64,000 bases of DNA, taken from the NCBI RefSeq assembly GCF_038396675.1, contig NC_088931.1:61937501-62001500 (forward strand), read 5' to 3'. The notes below the pieces were generated by a model, which saw only the letters and a list, made by a program, of their open reading frames with translations, made no database searches and was not told where the DNA came from. This stretch comes from Hydra vulgaris. Lineage: Eukaryota > Cnidaria > Hydrozoa > Anthoathecata > Hydridae. The stretch's first letter is position 1. Each line of letters starts with the position of its first letter. The position numbers and the translations under genes were made by a program. Below, in pieces: positions 50,530-61,969 of the stretch.

Positions 50530-51848
50530 ATTATCTATAAAATTATACCAACTTAACCAATTGGGTAAATACTATGCAATATGAGAAATACTATAATAAG
50601 AAAATATAAATGGATGAAAGAAAAAGTAAGTGCAAACAATAGCATAAATACCTTCTACAACCAATGCTAAGTACAATGCTAATGTTTTCAATTTCGGTAA
50701 AACCAATTTTAATCTTATTAACTGCATATTAAAAAAAAAGTTAAACAAAAATTGGTTCAAGAACTATTAAAAATTGCAAATTACCTGTTTTAATTGAAAA
50801 ATTATAAATTAATAGCAAACTATAAAAGAAATGAAAATACATAATGAAAATTTTTTTTTTTTTTTAAATACAATTATGAAGAAATGAATCAAATAAACTT
50901 TTCAAGTTAAAATAAATGAAACCAAAGTCATAACTGAATAATAGATAAGCATTGTAACTTTTTTTGATCATTTTAACAGGGCCTTCTGTCATATATCTGT
51001 AGTAATATTAACTTTTATTAAGTTAAATAAACGATGTGCTAATAATAAAGTTAATTATACTTCTTTATTAATTTTAAGAACTTTATCTGTTAAACTGTCA
51101 TCAAAAATATTAGAGTTTCATAATTGAACTGTCTCAATACTTAGCATAAAAACTTATAAAAATTGAAGTTAGCTAAATCATTTATATGAAGCATACTTAA
51201 TATGATTCAAATAAACTACCATTCAACAAAAAGTAGTGGTAATATCATTTATTAAAATGATTTTCCCACTACTTTGATTGCCATAAGAGGATTATTGAGG
51301 AGAACGTTTGATTACCACAAAAAATTTTATTTTTTCATTTTTATTCATTTTTCTTTTTAGTTAAATCTGAACCAATTATTATAATTTTAAAAGCAGATTG
51401 AAGTTCCTCTTCATCCGCCCCTCCCCCTCCCCATGTCTCAAAATAAATGCGGAAAATCAAAATTTAAGTACCGAAAGTGCTGCACAAAATAGAGTATGTG
51501 CTGCATGAAATAAATCAATGAAATTTGGCATGTGGAAAGAAATTATGTAAACTTAACATCGAGAATAGTATTGCAAAAAAAACTAGCATTTCTTCAACAT
51601 TTACTAAATGCACAAAGTATAAAGTTTTTGTCATTTAAAAATCTACTTTAAAAAGCTTTTATTGTAAACAAAAGGTACAAATTTATAAAGTTTAATTACT
51701 CTAGTTTTTAAAAAATATCTATACTAATATATAACTCTATATAAAAAACCTCAAAATACATTTCTCCCTCAATTGCGAAAAGCAAACTTCAAAAAACGTG
51801 GCACAAAATTTTAGCACAAATATCGGTTCCGTAAAACGCGTATTTCTA
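50530..51848. other. intergenic, nothing recognised
   Basis: AT-rich sequence; the 62-residue minus frame at 50572-50760 is compositionally biased and unsupported. Confidence 0.45.
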
Positions 51849-51849
51849 C

Positions 51850-51971
<122 letters not shown>

Positions 51972-52223
51972 TAGATAGCTAACTAGTTAGCTATATAAAC
52001 TCTATAATTTCAAACATTATTATTAGCAAAAGAGAAAGGTTCACTGAAGTTCGTGCAATATTATCACAACAATATACAAACTTGTCAAAAATGAACAGTT
52101 ACAAAACAATTTTATTAAACGCTAACTGAAGCTATATATTTAAAAAATACATTAAAATAAACATTCGCAATTTCGTAGCACTTATTATTAGCTAACTAAT
52201 TTAAAACGCGTATTAAAAAGGGT

Positions 52224-52402
52224 TAACTTATTACGATCGGGATTACAAATGTTTAAGCCCCCGGTTAATCCATTTCGCCATATTTTAGAACAATTTAACT
52301 CCCGGGGTTAATTTATTTCGAAATGGATTAACCGGGGAGTTAAAATATTTTAACTGGGAGTTAACTTTTCGGGGAGTTACTTCATTTCGCGTCACCGGAA
52401 CA
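52224..52402. repeat. TTAACTCC-rich repeat block, copy 2
   Basis: Words GGGTTAACTT, GGTTAATCC, ATTTAACTCCCGGGGTTAAT, GATTAACCGGGGAGTTAA and GGGAGTTAAC, spaced by TTTATTTCGAAA-like sequence. Ends CGCGTCACCGG, inverse of the CGGTCGGTG that opens the copy at 41309. Lies about 80 bp upstream of the LINE. Confidence 0.75.
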
Positions 52403-52484
52403 AGAAGAAGACATATGATTGTTTTACCGCTAAATTCCAAATAATCCACAGATAATATATATTTCACAGATAATATATATTATA

Positions 52485-52832
52485 GAAGACAAGAAAGCAA
52501 TTGAGGACTTACTAAAAACAATAGAAAAAGAAAATGTTAAACCGATACATTTAAGGAGATTCAAATCAAAAAACGCTGCCAAACCAGGCCCGATTCTACT
52601 CGAGTTATCCGAAGTCGAAAGAAATCCTTTCTTACTCGTGTCAAAAAAGCTAAGAGAAAAGCAAGATTTTAAAGAAGTCTATATATGCCCAGACTTGACA
52701 AAGGCCGAGAGACTACAGGACTTTGAGTTGAGGAAGAAACGAAACGACTTAAATTCGAAGCTTGACGCCAACTCGCCCTTTCGATATGCGATTCGTGGAA
52801 ACGAGATTGTGCGATTTAAAAAACAACTATAG
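52485..52832 (+). CDS. LINE ORF1 C-terminal fragment
   Basis: An open frame from at least 52485 to the TAG at 52830-52832 with no start in the retained part, so truncated. AIEDLLKTIEKENVKPIHL, KPGPILLELSE, EVYICPDLTKAERLQDFELR and YAIRGNEIVRFKK match the C-terminal nucleic-acid-binding domain of LINE ORF1 proteins (Transposase_22-like: a PRPLLV-type strand, SPDLTPEQR-type motif, IRxGxIV end). It ends 10 nt before the likely ORF2 start. Confidence 0.75.
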   Translation, partial: EDKKAIEDLLKTIEKENVKPIHLRRFKSKNAAKPGPILLELSEVERNPFLLVSKKLREKQDFKEVYICPDLTKAERLQDFELRKKRNDLNSKLDANSPFRYAIRGNEIVRFKKQL

Positions 52833-52842
52833 AGAAACAAAA

Positions 52843-54924
52843 ATGAAAGCGAAAAAAAGCGAAAATTTATCGTATTTATCCTGTAAATATTTGAACGCCA
52901 CTTCACTAAACAACAAGTTTGAGGAATTTAAAGTATTGTGTCACCTGAATGAACCAAACATAATCGGAGTAACGGAAACATGGTTTAGTGAAACTTCAAT
53001 TACGTGTGTGGAAAATTTTTGCTTATATCGTAGCGACAGAAATGATGGCCGCGTGGGCGGAGGAGTTTGTATTTACGTGAATAGCGAAATAACGTCTTAT
53101 GAAGTAAATGAAAAATGGCTATTGACGACTGACTTAGAACAAATCTGGACTGTACTAGTTTTTGGGAACGACAAATATTTGGTAGGATGCATATACCGAC
53201 CAAACGATGTGGTAGATATGGAACTGTTCAGAAATGTTTTCAGAACTGCAAAAGAATATGTGGACAAACGGGGTTTTAAAGATCTTTTAATAATGGGTGA
53301 CTTTAATTTTCCGAAAATTGAATGGTTAGATGGAGCAGTTCATGCAATAAATTCCAGTGAACACTCGATAGAACATCATTTCTCGGAAATAATAAACGAC
53401 GAATTTCTAATTCAGCACGTCGCGATACCTACTTTTCAACTAAACAAATCAACGTACGAGAATACATTGGATTTACTGTTCACAGTAAACGAACAAAGAT
53501 TATTTCAAGTTGAGACAAATGCGGTATTAGGGAATATAAGCAAAGGACATCTTGTAATTTGCTTTAAATATGCACTCAATCACCATGAGACAAAAACTGT
53601 AGCAAGCAATCGGAAATATATTTTAAAAAAAGCTGACTTCGCAGGAATGAACAATTTTTTTACAAATACAGACTGGGTAAAAATTTTTGATGCAATTAAT
53701 GCCCAGGAGATGTACGACACGCTCATTTTTTATGTTAACGAAGCTTGTCAAAAATATATACCGTGTCACAGCTCGAAAAACAGGACTCGTAAAAGAATTT
53801 TTTGGATTGACAATGAAATAAAAGAACTTGTGAAGAACAAAAGACGAATGAGACATTTAAACTGTTGCACAAATTGGAAAAACAAAAATATGGTAAACGA
53901 ATACAAAGCATTGTGTAAAACAGTTAAAATTGAAACGAGAAAAGCCAGAAAAAAATACGAACGCGAACTGGTCTACAAATCGATTAGAAACAAGAAGATA
54001 CTATTTAAATATGTGAACGATCAACAAAATGTAAAGAGCTCAATTAAAGCGATAAAAAACGCCGAAGGAAATGTTACAAATACGACTAGTGAGATTGTTG
54101 AAATTTTAAACGAAAATTTTCAAAACTCTTTCACTAGAGAGGGCGACCGAGCATTACCAGAATTCGGATCGAGATGTGGTGGTAAATATTTAGATTTTGA
54201 CGAGAGTGCAATTAATTACAGAAACGTAGTAACAAGATTATTCAAATTATTCATTGAGAAATCATGTGGAGTTGATCAATTGAGTACTATCATTTTAAAA
54301 AATTGCGCTGAAGGACTAGCATTGCCAATCACATTGATATTTATGTCTTCGATTGATAAGAGCGAACTACCTAAGCAATGGAAATTTGCGAACATTACCC
54401 CAATCTTTAAGAACAAAGGCAGTAAGCTAGAAGCGAATAATTATCGACCAGCATCACTGACTTCTGTGCCGTGTAAAATTCTGGAGAGCATAATAAAAGA
54501 CTCACTTTTGGCACATTTTACGAACAATAAATTTTTATCGAAGTGTCAACATGGATTTGTTAAATCTAGATCATGCACGACAAATCTCATGGAAACTGTG
54601 GATTATTTAAGAGAAAATATCGCACTGAATCGTCCGGTAGATGTGGTTTATTTAGACTTTGCGAAAGCTTTCGACACAGTGCCGCACAAAAGACTCGTTT
54701 TAAAATTAAAAGCGTATGGAATTACAGGAAAGCTGCTAAAGTGGTTAGAGGAATTTTTAAAAGATAGAAAGCAACGCGTAGTCAACGGTGATACTGTTTC
54801 GAGCTGGCGCGATATCTACAGCGGAGTTCCGCAGGGATCGGTAATTGGCCCGATATTGTTTGTTTTGTTCATAAATGACCTGCCGGATAGAATACAAAAT
54901 GTAGCCAAGCTCTATTGCAGATGA
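52843..54924 (+). pseudogene. LINE ORF2 part 1: APE-type endonuclease and RT up to motif B
   Basis: The frame opens from 52762; the ATG at 52843, just after the ORF1 stop, is the likely start. The endonuclease shows GVTETW, LIMGDFNFPKIEW and SKGHLVI, the Glu, Asp-Asn and His of the exonuclease-endonuclease-phosphatase fold. A basic coiled segment follows (RKARKKYERELV). RT motifs: NYRPASLTSVPCKILE, VYLDFAKAFDTVPH (motif A, first catalytic Asp) and GVPQGSVIGPILFVLFINDL (motif B). The frame ends at a TGA at 54922-54924 because of one extra T within 54913-54916, inside motif C. Confidence 0.93.
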
Positions 54925-55735
54925 CACCAAAATAATGATCGATGTGAACTCAATAGAGAATATAAACAGTCTTCAACAAGATATAAACAGTGCTTGGGAC
55001 TGGTCTAAAGAATGGTTAGTGAAATTCAATAAAGAAAAATGCGAAATAATACATTATGGAAGTAACAATCCAAAACACGATTATTCTATGGATAATGTTG
55101 TCCTAGGACAAACTACTATTCAAAAAGATCTAGGCGTATTATTCTCAGCAAACATGAAATGGAGACAGCAAATTATATCTTGCAGCTCGAAGGCAAATAA
55201 AATGCTGGGAATGATTAAAAACACATTTGTGAAACTGGATGTGCAGACTCTTAAAGTCTTATACGTGACGTTTGTTCGCCCAATAATCGAATTCGCGGTT
55301 CCAGTGTGGTCCCCTCAGCTTAAAGGAGAAATAGAACTGCTCGAGAAAGTTCAACACAGGGCTACGAGACTCAATCCGACTCTGGCAAAAATGAAATACG
55401 AGGAAAGACTGGAGATTCTTGGCCTCAGCCCATTATGTGAACGCAGACTTCGTGGAGATTTGATCCAGACTTATAAGTTATTAAATAAGATTGAAAATGT
55501 GGACTTTTTAAACGGTTTCAAGCCTAATGATTTTCAATCTAGAGGAAACGGTGTCAGGTTTGAACGCGAAAAAACAAAGTGCAACTTAAGACACTCATTC
55601 TTTACTAACAGAATAACAAAACCATGGAATAAACTACCTAAAGATGTAGTTAATGCAAAATCAGTAAACAGTTTTAAAGCACAATTAGACAATTGGCTCC
55701 TTTTAAATAAAATTAATACTGACACGGCTGTCTAA
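54917..55735 (+). pseudogene. LINE ORF2 part 2: RT motif C to C-terminus
   Basis: Continues in the next frame with ADDTKIM (catalytic Asp pair), WSKEWLVKFNKEKCEIIHYG, KDLGVLFSANMKW, VRPIIEFAVPVWSP, RRLRGDLIQTYKLLN and PWNKLPKDVV. Ends at the TAA at 55733-55735. Homologous C-terminal pieces are found at 19195-19719, 30290-30600 and 34280-34950. Confidence 0.93.
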
Positions 55736-55782
55736 GTGTGTTATTAATACACACACTCGTCGTCTTCGGGCGGCTACAGCAT

Positions 55783-55884
<102 letters not shown>

Positions 55885-56175
55885 TTTCAAAATATAAATA
55901 TAAAACTACACATGTATACCTTAAGCATCATGCATAAAAAATTGAAAAAAAAAACGAGGTAAAAATAATATCAAAAATTTATTTTGAACAATAATTAAAC
56001 AACAAGAAAAACAAAGTAAGTATATTATATATATATATAAAAAAAAGAAAACTAACAAAATTTCAAAAGTATGTAGAATATAATTTAAAATTTTTATGAT
56101 TAAGAATATAGAATAAAGAAATATAATATTAGGAATTTTAAAAATTTAAGAAATTTATTTTTTACATACATTAAG

Positions 56176-56246
56176 ATCAAAATAAAAGGAAAAGAATTTT
56201 TAAAGAAATTCAATTTCTTTAAAAATGCTTTTCTTTTTATTTTGAT
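56176..56246. repeat. hairpin, about 33-bp arms
   Basis: ATCAAAATAAAAGGAAAAG and AATTTTTAAAGAAATT are mirrored by AATTTCTTTAAAAAT and CTTTTCTTTTTATTTTGAT with minor mismatches. Confidence 0.8.
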
Positions 56247-57449
56247 TCCTTTTATTTTAAAAGAATTTTTTAAAGAAAAATGAAAACTAAAAAAAATGAA
56301 AATTACTTGATATTTTGATGGCCGCTAAATAAATATAGCTCTAGAAGAAGTCCTCCATATTGTTTTAATCTGATGTTGTTTCTTTTAGTTTCGATTTGAA
56401 GTCCTTTATAGCTGCATACGTTTTAATGTCATTATTGATTATTATATTCCGTACTTTAGATGAAGTTATTAAACCATAGATTTATGTAAAACATATATTT
56501 TTATGATTGAGGATGAAACAAGTTGAACTCTTCTTAAAAAACTTGAAGAATGAAGACTACGATTTTAGGCAAAAAAATTTGTTTGTAAATTTACATTACG
56601 GACAATTAAGTCAAGATTCGACTTGAGTTTTTATAACGAAAACTTGGTTATTTCATCTTAAACTGTTATTTCATCTTTTCATAACTTTAGATATAAGTTT
56701 TAGCGTTCTATTTAGGAACAGATTACTTCACCAAAAATTTGATTTTTTAACGTTTATAAAACTAAAATAATAACAGAATTTAAAAAGGTTTATCGAAAAA
56801 TATATCAATTAAATATATTATTTATAAATATAAATTGAGAAAAAAATGTTATAGATATATTTTAGTTCTTTTTGTTAAATATTGATTAATTAAAAAAATA
56901 CTCACTTAATGTTCGTAATATAGAATTCTTTAACAAATATCTTTCTTTAAAATATTATTTTTTGGTGATTGACTATTGTTGGCGTTTACAAAATACTTTT
57001 TTTGGTGCTTGGCTATTGTTGGCGTGGTACAAATTCCAAACATGAGTTCAAGTTAGGTTAAAGTTCAGAAATTTTGGCTATATAAAGTGTACGATCTCTT
57101 CAAATTGATAGGAGGTTAAAGTAAATTTGAGTGGAGGAGCTAAAGCATAAAGGTTTTTGTTGCTCCTTCATATTCATCTAAAATTTGGTTAGCAATGAGG
57201 ATAAGTGATTGATTTTGTTTTAAATTGAGATTTTTTTAAATTTAAGAGTTAAAAAAATTCTTTAGTTATGTTGTTAGTTATGATAAATGATTTTATGACA
57301 TTTACTATATTTAACAACACAACTAGAGTTTTTTATGCAACCAAATGAAAGTTTAACTGCCACTGATGTCAAACAACAGTATAGTTAATATTTAAAGTGA
57401 ATTATATTTATACATATAATTTATATGCATACATACATTTCAGTGTAAG

Positions 57450-57592
57450 TAATCATTAATATTTAAAACACCCAACTATATCATGGCTTGCATAGCACCT
57501 AACTTGATAGTTACTTTAACTAATTAATGATATTTAAAACACCCAACTACATAATGGCTTGGATAGCATCTAACATGATAGTTTTGAACCAT
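57450..57592. repeat. 75-bp tandem duplication
   Basis: ATATTTAAAACACCCAACTA, ATGGCTTGCATAGC and TGATAGTT occur in order twice, with a few substitutions. Confidence 0.85.
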
Positions 57593-58747
57593 TTATGCTT
57601 ACAAATAAATACACAGTTATTTCTGGTGATTTTAGCTCTAAACATTTTAAATATAAGTTAAAATATGATTAGTTTTTTTTTTTAAATATACGATAAACAA
57701 TTAAAAAAAAGAAGAAGAAAAACAAAAAATTTTGAGCATAAAATAGATAAAGTTCTTATGTGAAATTTTTTATTTTTGTAAACTTGGGTGTCGTGCGCTG
57801 TTTTAGGTTTGGTGAATCAGCATGCGTTTTCGACAATGCAAACTAATTTAATTAATTATCATAACATTGTTAAAAGTAATCCGTAGAAAACACATCAAAA
57901 GTTGTCTATAGCAACAATGCTATTATAAACTGTGAATATTAACTACAAGGTTGTTTAATAATAGCTTGTTAAATGATAGAACATGTTATGCTTTTTCCTT
58001 CTACTTTAAAAGTAACCCTGCCGGGATAAGTAACCCAAATCTACGGCTTGTGCTTTGAATATTATTTTAAAAATAGTGCAAATAATCAAACTCTAACGTT
58101 CAACAAGGATTAAAATTAAACTGGATTTTAACCCTAATTAATAATACAAAATTAAAAATTATTAAATATAATTGAAACAATTAAATTATGAAGAACCTGC
58201 AGCGCTATATATGAGTCACTGTGAAGCGCTTAAAAAAAGCGCTGCTTAGATAAGCTATAATATCAGAAATAAACTATAATAAACTTGTCAAAATTGAAAA
58301 GTTTTGATATATTATAACAAAATTTATGAAAAAATGTAACGAAATTTTAAATTATTTTAGTAACGGGACATAATCATTTAATTAGTATATGATTATGATC
58401 CGTAGGAGCTCTATGAAATAATTATAATCCATAGATGCTCTATACAATGGTTAGGGTGGTGTTTTGCCATGCTTTTATTTTTTTAAACTGAAATATTTGT
58501 TTTTTGTAAAGTTTTAGTAGTCGTATTTTTTTTAATTGAAAGTAATAAAATTATTTTCAGTTAGCACATTTATAAGATTACTTTTTTTGTAAGTGAGGTT
58601 CTACTAGACTTCTATAAAATCAGTAGGAACTGTCTTGTACATTATCTTGTATATTATGTTACACACATTAGTTAGTATCTTAGCAGTAACATCCGTTTCA
58701 GTATTCAGTCTGTTGATTGCTTTGTATAGTTTTGTTTTTAGCAAATT

Positions 58748-58852
58748 CTCTAATTGTAATATCTGAGTTGGGTCTGTATTTTAGCACAATTAAGCTTTTT
58801 AATTGTAATGTCTGAATTGGTTCTGTATTTTAGTTTATTTAACTTCTCCACC
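58748..58852. repeat. 55-bp tandem duplication
   Basis: TAATTGTAATATCTGAGTTG and TCTGTATTTTAG occur in order twice. Confidence 0.85.
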
Positions 58853-60950
58853 TATAAAATTTGGATTAATTCAATATTAAAATGATTCAAGTGCAATCTT
58901 TTTTCAAAATCGTTTTACTTTTTCTTTTTTTTTTCCTCAAAAAAAGCTGATTAGCATTCTGTTTTTGTACTTTTTCTTTGCGTATTTATTTTTCTTATTG
59001 TTCAATTGCCGTAATTCATTAAACACATTCAACAAATCAATAAAAACTGATTTGCTAACTTTAACTTGATTAAAAAATATAACTTTTTACAACTCATTAT
59101 CAAACAGCCTTGATTAAAGCAGGAGTATAAAAAACTTTTCAGACTTGAAATGTCTAAAGAATTTTAGAAAAAATTTTAGAATTGAAGAAAATTGAATAGA
59201 AGAATTTTAATGGATTGTTTGTATTTTGATCGCAAAATAAATAAATACATATTTTTTTCAAAAAACTTCTTTAATATTTAATACCACTTCAGAACAAAGA
59301 GTAATCAAAGCATAAACGATTACGCTTTAATGGTAAGTAAGTATTCTTGGGTTTAGAATGTGTAATAAAAAGTTCACTAGAATATGATAAGCAGCCCTTT
59401 CTTACGTTTCAGTTGACAAAATAACGTGTATTCGAATCATATTTTGTTCATTAAAAACAAGAATTTTTTAGGATTGACCAAGATGGGTTTTAATTTAATT
59501 CAAGTCGTTTGAATTGTGAGCTATTTTTTGTTTTTACATTTTATAACGAATTTCAATAATTTTTATATACAATCTGTAGTTGATTGGTGTACAGTTAAAA
59601 TGTAAACAATTTTATTTTACAATAAAGTTTTTAAAAAAAATACTTTATATTAAAAATTTCTTTATTTTGCATTTCATTTGATAACTTGGATTAGTTATCA
59701 CAGAAAATGAATTTTCTGATCAAAATTGACGTTTGACTTTTTCGATTATGTGTTGAAATGGAGCGGAGTTGAAATAAGGTGAATCATATAGTGGGAAAAA
59801 GTATGATGCGAATAAAGATTTTAAATAAGTTTTTTTCTGATTATTATTTGAAAACAATCTTTCACAAAAATTCTACTATGTAGCATGTTTACGATGTATA
59901 TGTTTTCTACAATGTTTTTAAATACCTACTATTTGCTTACAGAACAGTAATTTAATGAAAGTTGAGGCTTTCTTCTACTGAATAGTAAAACCCAATAAAA
60001 ATTAAATTCCAGACTTTTTGAAAACATTCACAGATTTAGTCTCTAGCTCGATATGTTTTTGGTTTCTCACACGTTTGCGTAAATAAATCTGTCTAATGTA
60101 CTTACTTAATTTTTTTATTACTTACTGCGTTATACGTAAAATTTACTATTCTCTTTTACTTTGCAATAGCGAACACTATTGTTTACTATTCTCTGTCCCA
60201 CTGGGACATTTTTTTTGGACTAAATGCTACATTAACGTGTTTTTTATTTACATACATTATTATTTACATAAAATATTAAAAAAAACTTTTTGTAGAATTT
60301 ATTAATGCTTATAAAATATTTATTTAGTTGATTTATATTTATTATATAGTTATATAGCTTATCATAATTGTTACTTCTTTTATTTTTAATTCTAAAAGCT
60401 TTTGATTTCTGCATAATTTTATCTATTCCTTAATATTTTAGCCGTCAGGTTGGGATTTAAATTAGTTACCAAATAAATAAGAAATTTTACCAAATACATA
60501 AATAAGATAAATCAGAAAAAACAAAATAAAAATTGATAAAAAGATAAATAAAGATAAAAATAAATAGATAATAATACTTGAAAATAAATATACAAAAGTA
60601 ATAAAAATGCATAGAGGACTAACTTTTCAAAACCATAAAAATTTTGTCCAATGAACATTTTTGTGTATAACATTGAAAAACCAAATATTGCATAGCAACA
60701 TGAAGTGGAGATAACTAAACACACTATCAAGTGTTTTATTTACTTTCTCTAAAAATTCAATACTAGTTTTGTATATCTTTTGTATATATTTTAAACACTT
60801 CAAATATATTAATTATTGTTGCAAACTTCACACAGCGAAAATCTTGAAATATTTTATTAATAAAGTTGTTGACATTATGACAACACTTTTGTTAACAAAT
60901 GCAAAAATTTGTACAACAAGAGTACGAAATCTCGGAAGTGCTATATACAA

Positions 60951-61095
<145 letters not shown>

Positions 61096-61542
61096 TTAGT
61101 AAAAAAATAGTCTGTTAGTGATGGTTGCAAATGCATTAACACGTTCAAAGTATCTTTGTAAAGTTTTTATTTGTGAATCTGATATCAGTTTAAAATGGAA
61201 CTTTGTAGCATTTGAAAATTGAAAACTTTGAAAATGAAACTTTGTAGTATTTGGATTAAACTTAGTATTTCATTCATTTTCGAATTCGAAACAAACTTTA
61301 TAGTTTACCCGACGCATTCAAATCTTTGTATTTAAAATCAAAGCATTTGGAGTTTCATAAATTATTATCTGCAGATTTTAGAAACGTTTTGAAACTTCTT
61401 ATAGAAAAGTTTCAAACTAATTTAAGTTAAAAGAGCCAAAAAAACAAAGCGCATTTTGTAAAATTAGCAACAGATTTGTCAAATTCAAAGTATACTTTGA
61501 TGAAAGTGTGACAAAAGAACTTGAATATAATAAAAAATTTGT

Positions 61543-61646
<104 letters not shown>

Positions 61647-61873
61647 TAATTTAGTGACGCCATGCTGAAAAGTAATTAAATACACGACTATCTTTTATTA
61701 AATTTTTAACAAGATTAAATACTTTTACTAGGTTAAACGTGTTTGTAACTTTACGGTATTTATTGCTAAATAATACAAATTTAAATCAATATAAACAAAT
61801 CATTTTTTATTTGCAAGAAAAACAATAAAAATTTGAATTTTTAGATTTGATGCCTACTTTAAATTACACTTTT

Positions 61874-61875
61874 AG
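61874..61875 (+). promoter_or_regulatory. candidate splice acceptor just before the GTPase start codon
   Basis: AAATTACACTTTTAG ends at 61875, six bases before ATG at 61882. It could be the 3' end of a 5'-UTR intron or a spliced-leader trans-splice site; Hydra is known to use spliced leaders. Inference from position only. Confidence 0.4.
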
Positions 61876-61881
61876 GAAAAA

Positions 61882-61969
61882 ATGTCAAAAGAAGAGATAG
61901 TATCAAAAATTGTTTCGGAGCCGGTAGTTCGGTTTGCTATTGTTGGCGCACCAAAAGTCGGAAAGTCAG
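61882..61969 (+). CDS. GTPase exon 1 (P-loop)
   Basis: ATG at 61882 to the donor GTTTGC, 88 nt, ending in phase 1 right after GKS of the P-loop. Confidence 0.85.

Larger units (their letters stand above)
55885..60950. other. large AT-rich intergenic region, no gene recognised
   Basis: Both strands were checked for conserved motifs; none was found. Structure seen: a hairpin at 56176-56246, a 75-bp tandem duplication at 57450-57592, a 55-bp tandem duplication at 58748-58852, and smaller duplications near 56945-57025 (CTATTGTTGGCGT) and 58385-58443. Distal regulatory DNA for the GTPase gene downstream is possible but not shown. Confidence 0.5.
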
